From Sphingomonas sp. (GTDB taxonomy: Bacteria; Pseudomonadota; Alphaproteobacteria; Sphingomonadales; Sphingomonadaceae), in NCBI GenBank assembly GCA_017849555.1, contig JAFIGU010000003.1, forward strand, positions 124,001 through 188,000: a DNA stretch of 64,000 bases. The letters run 5' to 3'. Below, in pieces: positions 42,038 through 50,768 of the stretch. The first letter of the stretch is position 1, and each line of letters begins with the position of its first letter. The position numbers were made by a program, and so were the translations under genes. The notes under the pieces are model-generated. The model made no database searches. It saw only the letters and a list, made by a program, of their open reading frames with translations, and had not been told where the DNA came from.

Positions 42038-44728
42038 TCAGAATCGAACGCGCGCGCCAAAGGTGAAATAGCGCCCGAGCACGTCGTAATAGGGCGAATA
42101 GAGCGACCCGTTCGGCGCCTGCTTGTTAAACAGATTGCTGACATTGCCGTACAATTCGAACGACCGCGACCCGGTGGGCACCTTCACCTGCGCCTGCAGA
42201 TCGAAATAGGTGTAGGCGCCGATATGGTTGTTCGAGAGCGCGATCTGATTGTTGAATACCCCCGGCGAGATATAGCGGGCGCGCACCAGCCCGGAGAAGG
42301 TGTCGTTCTCATAGCCGACCGAGCCGTTGACCCGCCACGCCGGCACGCCGAGCCCGAAGGAATAGCCCTGCGAGCGGACATATTCGAGCTTCACCACCCC
42401 GTCATCGGTGGTGAGGCTATCCACCCAGGTGCCGATCAGGCGGAACTTCAGCCGGCCGTTGGCCGATTTGAACAGCCGGTCCATCGCCATGACGTAGGAG
42501 ATTTCCGCATCGATCCCGTTGGTCTTGTAATTGGCGAGGTTGACATAGGTCGAAACCGTCCGGGTGATCGTATTGGTCGCCGGATCGCGCTCGACCCGCG
42601 AACATAGCGCCGTGTTGCCGTTGTAGCAGCGCGTCACCAGATCTTGCGCCGCAATGGTGGTGATCACATCCTTCACATCGATGTCGAAATAGTCGACCGA
42701 GATGTTGAGGCCGCGGACCGCCTGCGGCGAATAAGTGAAGCCGAAGGTCCAGGTATCGGCCTTTTCCGGTTCGAGGCTCGGATTGCCGCCGCCGTTGCTG
42801 AGGACATAGACGTTCTGCTTGGTGAGCGGATCGTAGATCGTGTTATAGCCGGTAGTGGTCTGGGTATAGAGCTCGCTGAGATTGGCCGAGCGGATATCGC
42901 GCGAACGCGTCACGCGGCCGCGGAAACCCGGGAAGAATTCGTTGGTCGCGCCCAGCTTCCACGACCAGATCGAGCCGGTGGTGCTGTAATCGCTGACGCG
43001 CACCGCGCCGTTGAACTCGAGCTGGCGCAGCAGCGGCGTATTGTGGACGAGCGGCACGAGGATCTCGCCGAACGCCTCCTTCACATCGAAGCTGCCCGAC
43101 ATCGCCGAGAAGCTGAAGGTGCGGAACGCCTTGGCGGCATCGAGCGCGCCGACGGTCTGCCGGATGCTTTCCTTGCGCGCCTCGACGCCGACCGCGAACG
43201 ACACCTTGCCCGCCGGCAGCGCGAACGGCTCGCCGCGAAGGCTGATGCCGCCCACGTCGAGCTTGGTGGTCGCGCGCTGGCTCGGCGTGCCGGTGACATA
43301 GGCGATCGCCTCCTTCGACGGCGCACCGAGGCCGAACAGATTGATCGGGACGCAATTGGTGCTCGGATTGGTCAGCGCGATCCGGCACACCGCGCGGCCG
43401 CTGGCGGGATCGATCACCGAGTCCACCGCATTGGCGAACTCCTTGGTGAGCAGGAAGCCGGGGGTATCGATATTGTTCTGATATTCGCCGTGGCTGTAAT
43501 AAGCGCTCCAGCGCAGGTTCGATCCGATCCGCCCGTCCAGCGCCAACGTGCCCTGCGTCACCTTCCGCTCGAAATCGATCCGCGGATAGGAAAGATCGCT
43601 GTTGAAACGCCCCATGTAGAAACTGCTCTGGCCCGCCGCGGCGAGCGCGTCGGTCACGCTTTTCGACAGAAAGGCATTGTCCGACTTGATCAGGATGCCC
43701 GATGTCGCCGAGCCCTGCACGTGATCGCCGAACCAGATGTAATTGTTCCACATCCGCGAATGGCGCACTTCGGCGGTCAGCTTGATCGCGGGCGAGAATT
43801 CATAGGTGAAGCGCCCGAGCGCGCTGTAGCGGCGCTGCGGCGTCATCAGCGGGCTGAGATCGTCGTTCGACGGCCCCTCGCCGCCCGACATATAGCCGCC
43901 GCTCACCCGGCCATAATCGAAATTGCGCAGCGACCCGTCCGGGTTGAACGCCTTGCCGGCCAGCACCCCCGAGGTGATCAGCCCGCCATAGGCCGAGGTG
44001 GAAAAGCCGACATCCGGGGTCATCGCGCCGGCGAACGACGCCCAGCGGCCGATATTCTTGCGCGCCGTCTTCGGCACGATGCCGTCGCTGTTGAAATATT
44101 CGCCGCCGATGACGACGTGGCCGCGATCGTCGTTGAAGCCGATCCCCGCCTTGCCTTCGAAGCGATGCTGCGCGGCATCGCCATAGGTCGAAACGCCTGC
44201 TTCGGCGCCGAGCTGCAGTCCCTTGAACGTCTCGTCGATCCCGAGATTGACGACGCCCGCGACCGCGCCCGATCCCCAGGCCGCGGAAGCACCGCCGGTG
44301 ACGACCTGCGCGCTGCGCACCAGCACGTTGGGAATGGTGTTGAGATCATTGTCGCTGACGATGCGACGGCCGTCGATCAGCACCAGCGTGCGGTTGATGC
44401 CGAGACCGCGCAGATCGACCGGAGCGTTGCCCGCGCCGGTGTTGGTCCCCGTCGTCTGCGCCGAAGTGGTGGCGCGGAATTGCGGCAGATCGTTGAGTGC
44501 GGCGGCGACATTCGGCCGCGCGCCGACCGACAGGTCTTCGGCGGTCACCGTGATCGTCGGGGTCGGCGTCTGGAAATTGCGGTCGATGCGCGATCCGGTG
44601 ACGATGATGTCGCCCCCGGTATCGCTCTCGGCCGGCGCCGCATTCTCCGGGGATACCGTCTGCGCCGATACGCCCGCCGCGGCCAGGATCGCCACGCACG
44701 CGCCGATTACACTCCCGAATCTGATCAT
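42038..44728 (-). CDS. TonB-dependent outer-membrane receptor
   Basis: An 896-residue receptor starting MIRFGSVIGACVAILAAAGVSAQ (ATG at 44728, GGGGGG-rich ribosome site upstream; an in-frame extension to 44773 is unlikely). TonB-box-like GDIIVTGSRID, plug domain (LPQFRATTSAQTTGTNTGAG; RTLVLIDGRR; VVTGGASAAWGSGAVAGVV) and a barrel ending GARVRF. No STN domain, unlike its relative at 34496; the two share long stretches such as YISPG and PNGSLYSP near the C terminus. It heads a transcript with an exported S9 peptidase and an amidohydrolase, so peptides or modified peptides are the likely cargo. Confidence 0.93.
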   Translation of the reverse strand: MIRFGSVIGACVAILAAAGVSAQTVSPENAAPAESDTGGDIIVTGSRIDRNFQTPTPTITVTAEDLSVGARPNVAAALNDLPQFRATTSAQTTGTNTGAGNAPVDLRGLGINRTLVLIDGRRIVSDNDLNTIPNVLVRSAQVVTGGASAAWGSGAVAGVVNLGIDETFKGLQLGAEAGVSTYGDAAQHRFEGKAGIGFNDDRGHVVIGGEYFNSDGIVPKTARKNIGRWASFAGAMTPDVGFSTSAYGGLITSGVLAGKAFNPDGSLRNFDYGRVSGGYMSGGEGPSNDDLSPLMTPQRRYSALGRFTYEFSPAIKLTAEVRHSRMWNNYIWFGDHVQGSATSGILIKSDNAFLSKSVTDALAAAGQSSFYMGRFNSDLSYPRIDFERKVTQGTLALDGRIGSNLRWSAYYSHGEYQNNIDTPGFLLTKEFANAVDSVIDPASGRAVCRIALTNPSTNCVPINLFGLGAPSKEAIAYVTGTPSQRATTKLDVGGISLRGEPFALPAGKVSFAVGVEARKESIRQTVGALDAAKAFRTFSFSAMSGSFDVKEAFGEILVPLVHNTPLLRQLEFNGAVRVSDYSTTGSIWSWKLGATNEFFPGFRGRVTRSRDIRSANLSELYTQTTTGYNTIYDPLTKQNVYVLSNGGGNPSLEPEKADTWTFGFTYSPQAVRGLNISVDYFDIDVKDVITTIAAQDLVTRCYNGNTALCSRVERDPATNTITRTVSTYVNLANYKTNGIDAEISYVMAMDRLFKSANGRLKFRLIGTWVDSLTTDDGVVKLEYVRSQGYSFGLGVPAWRVNGSVGYENDTFSGLVRARYISPGVFNNQIALSNNHIGAYTYFDLQAQVKVPTGSRSFELYGNVSNLFNKQAPNGSLYSPYYDVLGRYFTFGARVRF

Positions 44729-44809
44729 GAGTCCCCCCTTGTCTCCAGGCGGCCGATCGCCGCGGATGCTCACGGGGAAGACGATCCGATTTCACAAATC
44801 CGACATATT

Positions 44810-44825
44810 TCGAAAATTTTTTCGA
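44810..44825. promoter_or_regulatory. AT-rich palindrome in divergent spacer
   Basis: TCGAAAA-TT-TTTTCGA forms a perfect inverted repeat in the 274-base spacer between the divergent TBDR (start 44728) and the MHYT-GGDEF-EAL gene (start 45003). The rest of the spacer has no supported gene. It may be a regulator binding site for either gene. Confidence 0.3.
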
Positions 44826-45002
44826 GCGCCGCGCATCGCCGCTGTGGCGACATGGCTCGAACGCCGTTGGCGAAGGGGGACCGGGCCACTGCGGGTCCCC
44901 GAAAAAGCCCTCAAATCGAGGGTGATGGGCGCGGGTACGCCGGCGCGCATAATAAGAAATTTACATTCATGTGAAACCTATGCCGTGGTTACGGGGGGCC
45001 TT

Positions 45003-47369
45003 ATGTTCAACGTGCTCGAATGCGCGACCGACCAGCACGACATCCGATTGGTCGTTCTCGCCGCGCTGATCTGCCTGTTGGGAAACGTCGGCGTCTTCGT
45101 CCTGCTCAACCGCTCGACCCTGTGCGTCGAGACACGCCGGCGCCATTGGCTGATGATCGCCGCGATCGCCGAAGGCGTCGGCGTATGGGCCACCCATTTC
45201 GTCGCGATGCTCGCCTATCGCGGCCCGATGCCGCTCGAGTTCGGCATCGCGCTGACCCTGCTCTCGGTGACGATCGCGATCGCTTTCTTCTGGGGGGTGT
45301 TCCACTGGCTCGGACGTGCGCCGGGGACGGCCCGCAACATGGCCGCCGGTACGGGAGCGGCGGTCGGCATCCACGGGATGCATTTTACCGGCATGGCCGC
45401 AATTATCGCCCCGGCGCGGATCAGCTATGAGATCGCGCCAGTCCTGATCTCGCTGGCGCTGTCCGCGCTGCTGTTCGGCGCCGCCTTCGTCGTCTTCACC
45501 GCAACCGAAGGGCGGAAGAAGATCTTCCTGCCCGCGATCCTCGCGGTGCTGTCGATCGTCGTGCTGCACTTCACCGCGATGTCCGCCACCACGCTGACCT
45601 ATGATCCGACGCAGGCGAGCGTTGGCGGCCCGATTCTGAGCCGCGAATGGCTGGTGCCGGCGATCGTGCTCGCCAATCTCGTCCTGCTCGCGCTCGCGCT
45701 CACCGGATCGTTCGTCGACCGCTGGCTGACCGATGCCCGCGGGATCGCCGATGCGACGCTGGAGGGGCTGGCGATCGTCAGCGCGGGCCAGATCGTCGAG
45801 GTCAACCGCCAGCTCGCAGGGTTGCTCGGCGTCAGCTCTCGCGCATTGATCGGCAGCGTGCCCTCGCGCTGGTTCGTCCCGGTCGCCGGGGGAACATTCG
45901 ACATACAGGAGGGGCTTACCGTCGAGGCGCGGATCCGCGGCAGCGCGGACGAGGACCAGATCATCGAGATCGCAACCCAGATGATCGAATATCGCGGCCG
46001 GCGCTGCGAAGTGCTCGCGGTCCGCGATCTTTCCGATCGCAAACGCGCCCAGCGCGCGATCGAGCATCTCGCCTCGCACGATCCGCTGACCGATCTTGCC
46101 AACCGTGCCTGTTTCGTCCGCGCGCTGGACGAAGCGATCGCGGCGCGCCAGTCCTTCGCGCTGCTTGCGATCGACCTCGATCGCTTCAAGGCGATCAACG
46201 ATATTTTCGGTCACGGCGCGGGGGACGACATCCTGCGCCGCGTCGCCAATATCCTCCGCGCGTCGGTGCGCGGCGACGACGTCATCGCGCGGGTCGGCGG
46301 GGACGAATTCCTCATCATCCAGCGCGCGGTTTCCGGGCCCGACGACGCGCGGCGGCTGGCGAGCGACATATTGGAGAATTTCGCGGGCGAGATGGACGTG
46401 GCGCGCGATCCGATGGCGGTCGCCGCGAGCATCGGGGTCGCTTTCTACCCGCTTGACGCGCTCGATGCGGAAACGCTGCAGCAGAACGCCGATATCGCGC
46501 TCTATCGCGCCAAGAGCAGCGACCGCGGGATCGCGGTCTTCTTCGATCAGGAGATGGACGAATTGGCGCGCGACCGGCGTGCGCTCGAACATGATCTGCG
46601 CCACGCGATCACGCGCAACCAGCTCCATCTCGTCTTCCAGCCGCTCGTCGCCACCGCCTTCGGCTCGGTGGTCGGCTATGAAGCGCTGCTGCGCTGGCAG
46701 CATCCCGAGCGCGGCGAAATCCCGCCCGATTTCTTCATCCCGATCGCCGAGGAAATCGGCGCGATCGTGTCGATCGGCGAATGGGTGTTACGCGAGGCCT
46801 GCGCCACCGCCGCCGGATGGCCGGCCAATATCTCGATCGCGGTCAATGTCTCGACGGTGCAGTTCCAGGTGCCGAGCCTGCCGGCGATCGTGCGCGACGC
46901 GCTCGATTCCTCCGGGCTCGACGCGCGGCGGCTCGAGCTCGAGGTCACCGAGACGGCGTTCATGCGCAACCGCCAGATCGCGCTGAAATCCTTGCATGAG
47001 ATCCGCGCGATGGGGGTGCGCATCGCGATGGACGATTTCGGCATCGGCTATTCGTCGCTGAGCAACCTCAAGGCGTTTCCGTTCGACAAGATCAAGATCG
47101 ACAAAAGCTTCGTCGCGTCGATCTCCGACGACGAAGCCTCGCGCTCGATCGTGCGCGCGATCGTCGGGCTGGGACGCAGCTTCAACATGCCGATCGTCGC
47201 CGAGGGCGTCGAGACCGAGGCGCAGCGGCAGATGCTGCTCGACGAGGGGTGCCCCCAGGCGCAGGGCTATTATTTCGGGCGCCCGGCGGGCGATCCGTTC
47301 GGCGACGCCGCGCGGGACCGGCAGGGCAAATCGCCGGCCGGGCATCTCTCCGGCGAATCCACCGCCTGA
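45003..47369 (+). CDS. MHYT-PAS-GGDEF-EAL cyclic-di-GMP protein
   Basis: A 788-residue inner-membrane signalling protein. Seven hydrophobic segments carry three MHYT-type motifs (THFVAMLAYR, GMHFTGMAAI, LHFTAMSATT), a putative gas or metal sensor. A PAS-like segment follows (about 255-355), then a GGDEF domain with intact VGGDEF and an upstream inhibitory-site RGDD, then an EAL domain with YEALLRW and the conserved strings VNVSTVQF, LELEVTE, MDDFGIGYSSL and AEGVET. Both domains keep key residues, so it may make or degrade cyclic-di-GMP, or switch between the two. ATG 45003 follows a G-rich run; a GTG 18 bases upstream is possible. Confidence 0.92.
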   Translation: MFNVLECATDQHDIRLVVLAALICLLGNVGVFVLLNRSTLCVETRRRHWLMIAAIAEGVGVWATHFVAMLAYRGPMPLEFGIALTLLSVTIAIAFFWGVFHWLGRAPGTARNMAAGTGAAVGIHGMHFTGMAAIIAPARISYEIAPVLISLALSALLFGAAFVVFTATEGRKKIFLPAILAVLSIVVLHFTAMSATTLTYDPTQASVGGPILSREWLVPAIVLANLVLLALALTGSFVDRWLTDARGIADATLEGLAIVSAGQIVEVNRQLAGLLGVSSRALIGSVPSRWFVPVAGGTFDIQEGLTVEARIRGSADEDQIIEIATQMIEYRGRRCEVLAVRDLSDRKRAQRAIEHLASHDPLTDLANRACFVRALDEAIAARQSFALLAIDLDRFKAINDIFGHGAGDDILRRVANILRASVRGDDVIARVGGDEFLIIQRAVSGPDDARRLASDILENFAGEMDVARDPMAVAASIGVAFYPLDALDAETLQQNADIALYRAKSSDRGIAVFFDQEMDELARDRRALEHDLRHAITRNQLHLVFQPLVATAFGSVVGYEALLRWQHPERGEIPPDFFIPIAEEIGAIVSIGEWVLREACATAAGWPANISIAVNVSTVQFQVPSLPAIVRDALDSSGLDARRLELEVTETAFMRNRQIALKSLHEIRAMGVRIAMDDFGIGYSSLSNLKAFPFDKIKIDKSFVASISDDEASRSIVRAIVGLGRSFNMPIVAEGVETEAQRQMLLDEGCPQAQGYYFGRPAGDPFGDAARDRQGKSPAGHLSGESTA

Positions 47370-47507
47370 GCTGCGCGCGATGCGGCGGCTGCGGCCGGCG
47401 AACGTCCGCCGATCTACAAATATATGGAAACCGGTAACAATTCCGTCTCAATTCCGGTCTAACAGCAAGCCATCGGGCGCACGCGTCCGAAACCTCCCTG
47501 ACTCTAT

Positions 47508-47550
47508 GGGGGCAGCCCTCCCCTTAATCTCAAGCTGCCCCTCCTTTTTT
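47508..47550 (+). terminator. Rho-independent terminator
   Basis: Eight-base stem GGGGCAGC (47509-47516) with GCTGCCCC (47534-47541), a 17-base loop and a T-rich tail TCCTTTTTT to 47550. It would end the MHYT-GGDEF-EAL transcript about 140 bases after its stop. Confidence 0.75.
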
Positions 47551-47570
47551 GCGCATTTCCCAACTCTGGA

Positions 47571-47738
47571 TTGATCGCCTTGACCCCGCGCGAGATCGCT
47601 GCCCTGCAGCAGGAACTTCTATCGATGCCCCGGCAGGAGATTGTGAATCTCTATCACGCGCTCGGCACCGACGATCCGCGCCACGAGGTGATCGAGGCGC
47701 TGGTCAAAGCCTATCGGCTGGATCTCGAAGCGGCCTGA
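47571..47738 (+). CDS. Possible small protein, 55 residues
   Basis: A short open frame from TTG 47571 (another in-frame TTG at 47580) to TGA 47738. The product (LTPREIAALQQELLSMPRQE, then IVNLYHALGTDDPRHEVIEA...) is strongly amphipathic-helical, and third codon positions are mostly G or C as in its neighbours. No family is recognised. The ribosome site is weak (CTGGA), the start is rare, it lies just after a terminator, and its end overlaps the convergent diguanylate cyclase gene by 28 bases. It could be real or a chance frame. Confidence 0.33.
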   Translation: MIALTPREIAALQQELLSMPRQEIVNLYHALGTDDPRHEVIEALVKAYRLDLEAA

Positions 47739-49483
47739 TCGCGCGCCGCGACGGACGGATCGGCGGGCCGCGCCGCGTGGCCACGATACCGGCGCGTGAC
47801 GACGCGATTCCGCCCGGCATGTTTTGCTTCGTAGAGCGCTTCGTCGGCGAGCTTGAACAATTCCCGAAAATCGGCCGCGACGCGTGACTGGGCGACGCCG
47901 ATGCTGGCGGTGACGATCTGGTCGCCGATGATCCGGCGATGATCGCACGCCGCGATCCCGACGCGGACGCTCTCGGCGAAGCGATCGAGGATCAGCCCGT
48001 CGAGCCCCACCGCAAGCAGGCCGAATTCCTCGCCGCCGATCCGGCCGACGGTGCACATCGCCCCCTCCCATGACGCGATCCGCTCGCCAATCCGGTGGAG
48101 CACCGCGTCGCCGGCATCATGGCCATGTTCGTCGTTGATCGACTTGAAGCGGTCGATGTCGATCAGCAGCAGCGCGGCGGGCAGCCCGCCGGCGCGCGCG
48201 CGATCGAGCAAGGAGGCGACATTCTCCTCGAAACCGCGCCGGTTGCGCACCCCGGTCAGCGCGTCGCGCCGCGCCGCTTCGCGCGCCAGCGCCTCGCCCG
48301 CGCGAGCGCGGTCGCGCTCGATGCGCAGCCGGCCGATCCGGCGCGTCGTGGCGATCGTCAGCCACAAGGTCTGCCAGGTCGCGGCGAGCAGGATGACGAG
48401 TTTGGACCCCGCGCCCCACAGATGGTCGTCCATGTCGACGAGCTGGATCGCCGCCAACGTCACCATCGGCACCGACCAGGCGCCCGCGAAGTCGCGCGCC
48501 TCGGTCGAGCCGCGCCGCCACGCCCAGCCGAGGCAAAGCGTCACCGCCGCCAGATCGGCGAGGATGAGATAGCCGAGCAGCTCGGCGAATTGGGTGAGCC
48601 CCGGCCCGCGGATCAGCGCGAGCGGAACGCCGGCGACGGCATTGGCCGCGCCGAGCGCCAGCGTGCCGGTCCGCAGCGCGCGCGGCAGCGTATCGCGCCC
48701 GAGCGAGGTTACCGCGCTCGCCGTCGCCAGCGCGACCGCGAGGCATGACAGGAAGGTACAGATCTGCGCTGACACCGTCCCGGCCATCGCCGGGAAGGCG
48801 AGCAGATCGAGTTGCGACCAGATCGCCCCCCACACGAACATGCAGACCGCCCAGGCGCCGTGCCAGGCGAGAAAATGGCGGCGGATCGCGGCGGCGAGCG
48901 ACAGGGTGTAGATGCCGCCAACCAGCAGCAGGGTCAGCGCCGCGCCGATGATCGCGGCGAGCACCGTCGATTGCTCGACGCCCTCCGCCGCCGGCATCAA
49001 CCGCGCGTGGAGCAGCCCGTAATCGGCGAGCCGCTCGAAACGCAGCGTCACCGCGGTGATCGGCGCATCCCGATCGGGCGCCTCGAACGCAATCTGGCCG
49101 CCGGCGCGCCAATGCGTCCCGAACCGGCCGCCGCTCACCTCCTGCCACCGCACGGCACCGTCGGCATAGGAAAAGGCCACCGCCAGCCGGTCGAAGCGCG
49201 AATAATGCACCATTAGCACGATATGCCGCGGCTCGATCGGCAGGCGATCGAGCCGGCTGGTCAGCCACAGGCTGCCGCGTTGATAGTCGCGTGGCGCATC
49301 GGTGCAGGAGAAGCGCAGCGACGCCAGCCTGTCATCGCGCGCCTGCGAGTCGGTAACTGCATGGCACAGCGAGGATTTGAGCCCGATCGCCTCCGCCATT
49401 GCCGGCACGCCCCAGCACATCGCGAAAAGCGCGAGCGCCAGTCGGCCCGGGACTCCCCCCAATAATTTCGCGACCGCCATCAT
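47711..49483 (-). CDS. Membrane diguanylate cyclase (7TM-GGDEF)
   Basis: A protein of about 590 residues: signal segment (MMAVAKLLGGVPGRLALALF...GVPAMAEA), a periplasmic beta-rich domain of the 7TMR-DISM kind (about 30-190), seven hydrophobic helices (about 195-400), a short coiled coil (RDRARAGEALAREAARRD) and a C-terminal GGDEF domain with RIGGEEFGL. No RxxD inhibitory site precedes the signature, so product feedback may be lacking. It should make cyclic-di-GMP in response to a periplasmic ligand. Start chosen at 49483 because it gives a clean signal sequence; an in-frame extension to 49579 adds residues with no signal character. Confidence 0.9.
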   Translation of the reverse strand: MMAVAKLLGGVPGRLALALFAMCWGVPAMAEAIGLKSSLCHAVTDSQARDDRLASLRFSCTDAPRDYQRGSLWLTSRLDRLPIEPRHIVLMVHYSRFDRLAVAFSYADGAVRWQEVSGGRFGTHWRAGGQIAFEAPDRDAPITAVTLRFERLADYGLLHARLMPAAEGVEQSTVLAAIIGAALTLLLVGGIYTLSLAAAIRRHFLAWHGAWAVCMFVWGAIWSQLDLLAFPAMAGTVSAQICTFLSCLAVALATASAVTSLGRDTLPRALRTGTLALGAANAVAGVPLALIRGPGLTQFAELLGYLILADLAAVTLCLGWAWRRGSTEARDFAGAWSVPMVTLAAIQLVDMDDHLWGAGSKLVILLAATWQTLWLTIATTRRIGRLRIERDRARAGEALAREAARRDALTGVRNRRGFEENVASLLDRARAGGLPAALLLIDIDRFKSINDEHGHDAGDAVLHRIGERIASWEGAMCTVGRIGGEEFGLLAVGLDGLILDRFAESVRVGIAACDHRRIIGDQIVTASIGVAQSRVAADFRELFKLADEALYEAKHAGRNRVVTRRYRGHAARPADPSVAARDQAASRSSR

Positions 49484-49648
49484 TGGATCGCGGCTTTCGC
49501 ACGAAAAGCGTTGGCAAAGCTTTAGCATTTCGCCCGATGCGAAGGATAATTTTACAATAACAACTGCCCGGGAGGGCAATTGACTATCGCCCGGTCAACA
49601 AGCAGGCCATGCACCTGAATCATCGGCAAAATCGGGAGAGACAAGCAG

Positions 49649-50080
49649 ATGACGACCGACGAGATCGAGATCGCCAAGGTTCTCGACGAGCTCTACGACA
49701 TCGTTTCCGGGCCGGCCGGCCCGCGCGACTGGTCGCGGCAGCGGTCGATATTCCATGAAGACAGCCGGCAGATGCGCACCTGGATCGATACCGAGGGCAA
49801 GCCGGCGATCAGGATCATGGACCAGGAGGCCTATGCCGCCGACACCACGCCCTTCTTCGCCGAGAACGACTTTTACGAGGTCGAGATCGCGCGGAAGATC
49901 AATATCTTCGGCAATATCGCCCATGTATGGAGCATCTATGAGGCGCGCCGCGCGCCCGATGCCGACACGCTCGATCGCCGCGGGATAAATTCGATCCAGC
50001 TCTACAAGGACGAAAGCGGCTGGCGGGTGGTCAACATGATCTGGGACAATGAACGTCCCGGCGTGGTCGCCAGCCTATAG
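49649..50080 (+). CDS. NTF2-like/SnoaL-fold protein
   Basis: A 143-residue protein with the cone-shaped NTF2-like pattern: an N-terminal helix (IEIAKVLDELYDIVSG), a pocket-forming segment (RSIFHEDSRQM) and C-terminal strands (HVWSIYEARRAP, GINSIQLYKDESGWRVVNMIWDNE). Such proteins are small enzymes or ligand binders; the function is not predictable here. A GGGAGAGAC ribosome site precedes the ATG. It ends 11 bases before the convergent PilZ gene. Cytoplasmic. Confidence 0.8.
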   Translation: MTTDEIEIAKVLDELYDIVSGPAGPRDWSRQRSIFHEDSRQMRTWIDTEGKPAIRIMDQEAYAADTTPFFAENDFYEVEIARKINIFGNIAHVWSIYEARRAPDADTLDRRGINSIQLYKDESGWRVVNMIWDNERPGVVASL

Positions 50081-50091
50081 CGTTCCTCGCG

Positions 50092-50673
50092 TTACTTCGC
50101 GCCCGATCCGGCCGCGACGGGCTCGAAGAAAACCCCGGCCATCCCGCCGCTCGACCATTGCACGCGGCCCATTCTCACATCGCACCCGCGCGCTTTCACG
50201 AGCAAGCGGGTGCCTTCGGGTAGGCCCGCGGCCTCGATCATCATTCCTTCCGCCGACATATTCCGCACCGTGCCGGCGAATACCGGCGCGCAGGCGACCA
50301 ATGTCGCGAGCAGATCGACCTTGATCCGCGGCGCCTCGCGCTGGTCCGACCCGGCGTCTTCCGCCCCCGCCTGCTGATCGCCGAGGTTGCGGGGAAGCGA
50401 ATCTTCGGTCTGCAAGCCGCAGCGCATGCCCTCCACCCAGCGCACCTCCGCGGTGACGAAGGTCTCGCCGTCGAGGCTGACATGCACCTCTTGCCCCAGC
50501 CCGAGCGTCAGCGCGCATTCCCCGCTCAGCCCGTTTTGCGAAACGTCGTGGATCGCCAGCCGCGCTTCGCGGAGAACGGGGTAGAGCAGCGCCGATTTCA
50601 AGACGCGCTGGCGGGCATGCCGACGACGCTCATCACCTTCGTTGCTCGTCGCCGAGCCGGTATCTTCCGACAC
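50092..50673 (-). CDS. Tandem PilZ-domain protein
   Basis: A 193-residue protein with two PilZ-like units. The first has the cyclic-di-GMP-binding start RRRHARQRVLKSALLYP and the later DVSQNGLSGE (D/N-x-S-x-x-G); the second starts EAPRIKVDLLATL and has RNMSAEGMMIEA, a degenerate copy in which the RxxxR arginines are poorly kept. PilZ proteins read out cyclic-di-GMP levels. GTG start at 50673 with AAGGG upstream. Its place between a diguanylate cyclase and a BdcA-like gene fits a local cyclic-di-GMP circuit. Confidence 0.85.
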   Translation of the reverse strand: MSEDTGSATSNEGDERRRHARQRVLKSALLYPVLREARLAIHDVSQNGLSGECALTLGLGQEVHVSLDGETFVTAEVRWVEGMRCGLQTEDSLPRNLGDQQAGAEDAGSDQREAPRIKVDLLATLVACAPVFAGTVRNMSAEGMMIEAAGLPEGTRLLVKARGCDVRMGRVQWSSGGMAGVFFEPVAAGSGAK

Positions 50674-50768
50674 GTTTGAACCCTTTTTGACCCGGAGTCG
50701 CCATTTTTGGCTAGGCGCGGTGCTTAGTAAGAAATGTCATTACCGAATGTTGAATTTTAATGCTGACT

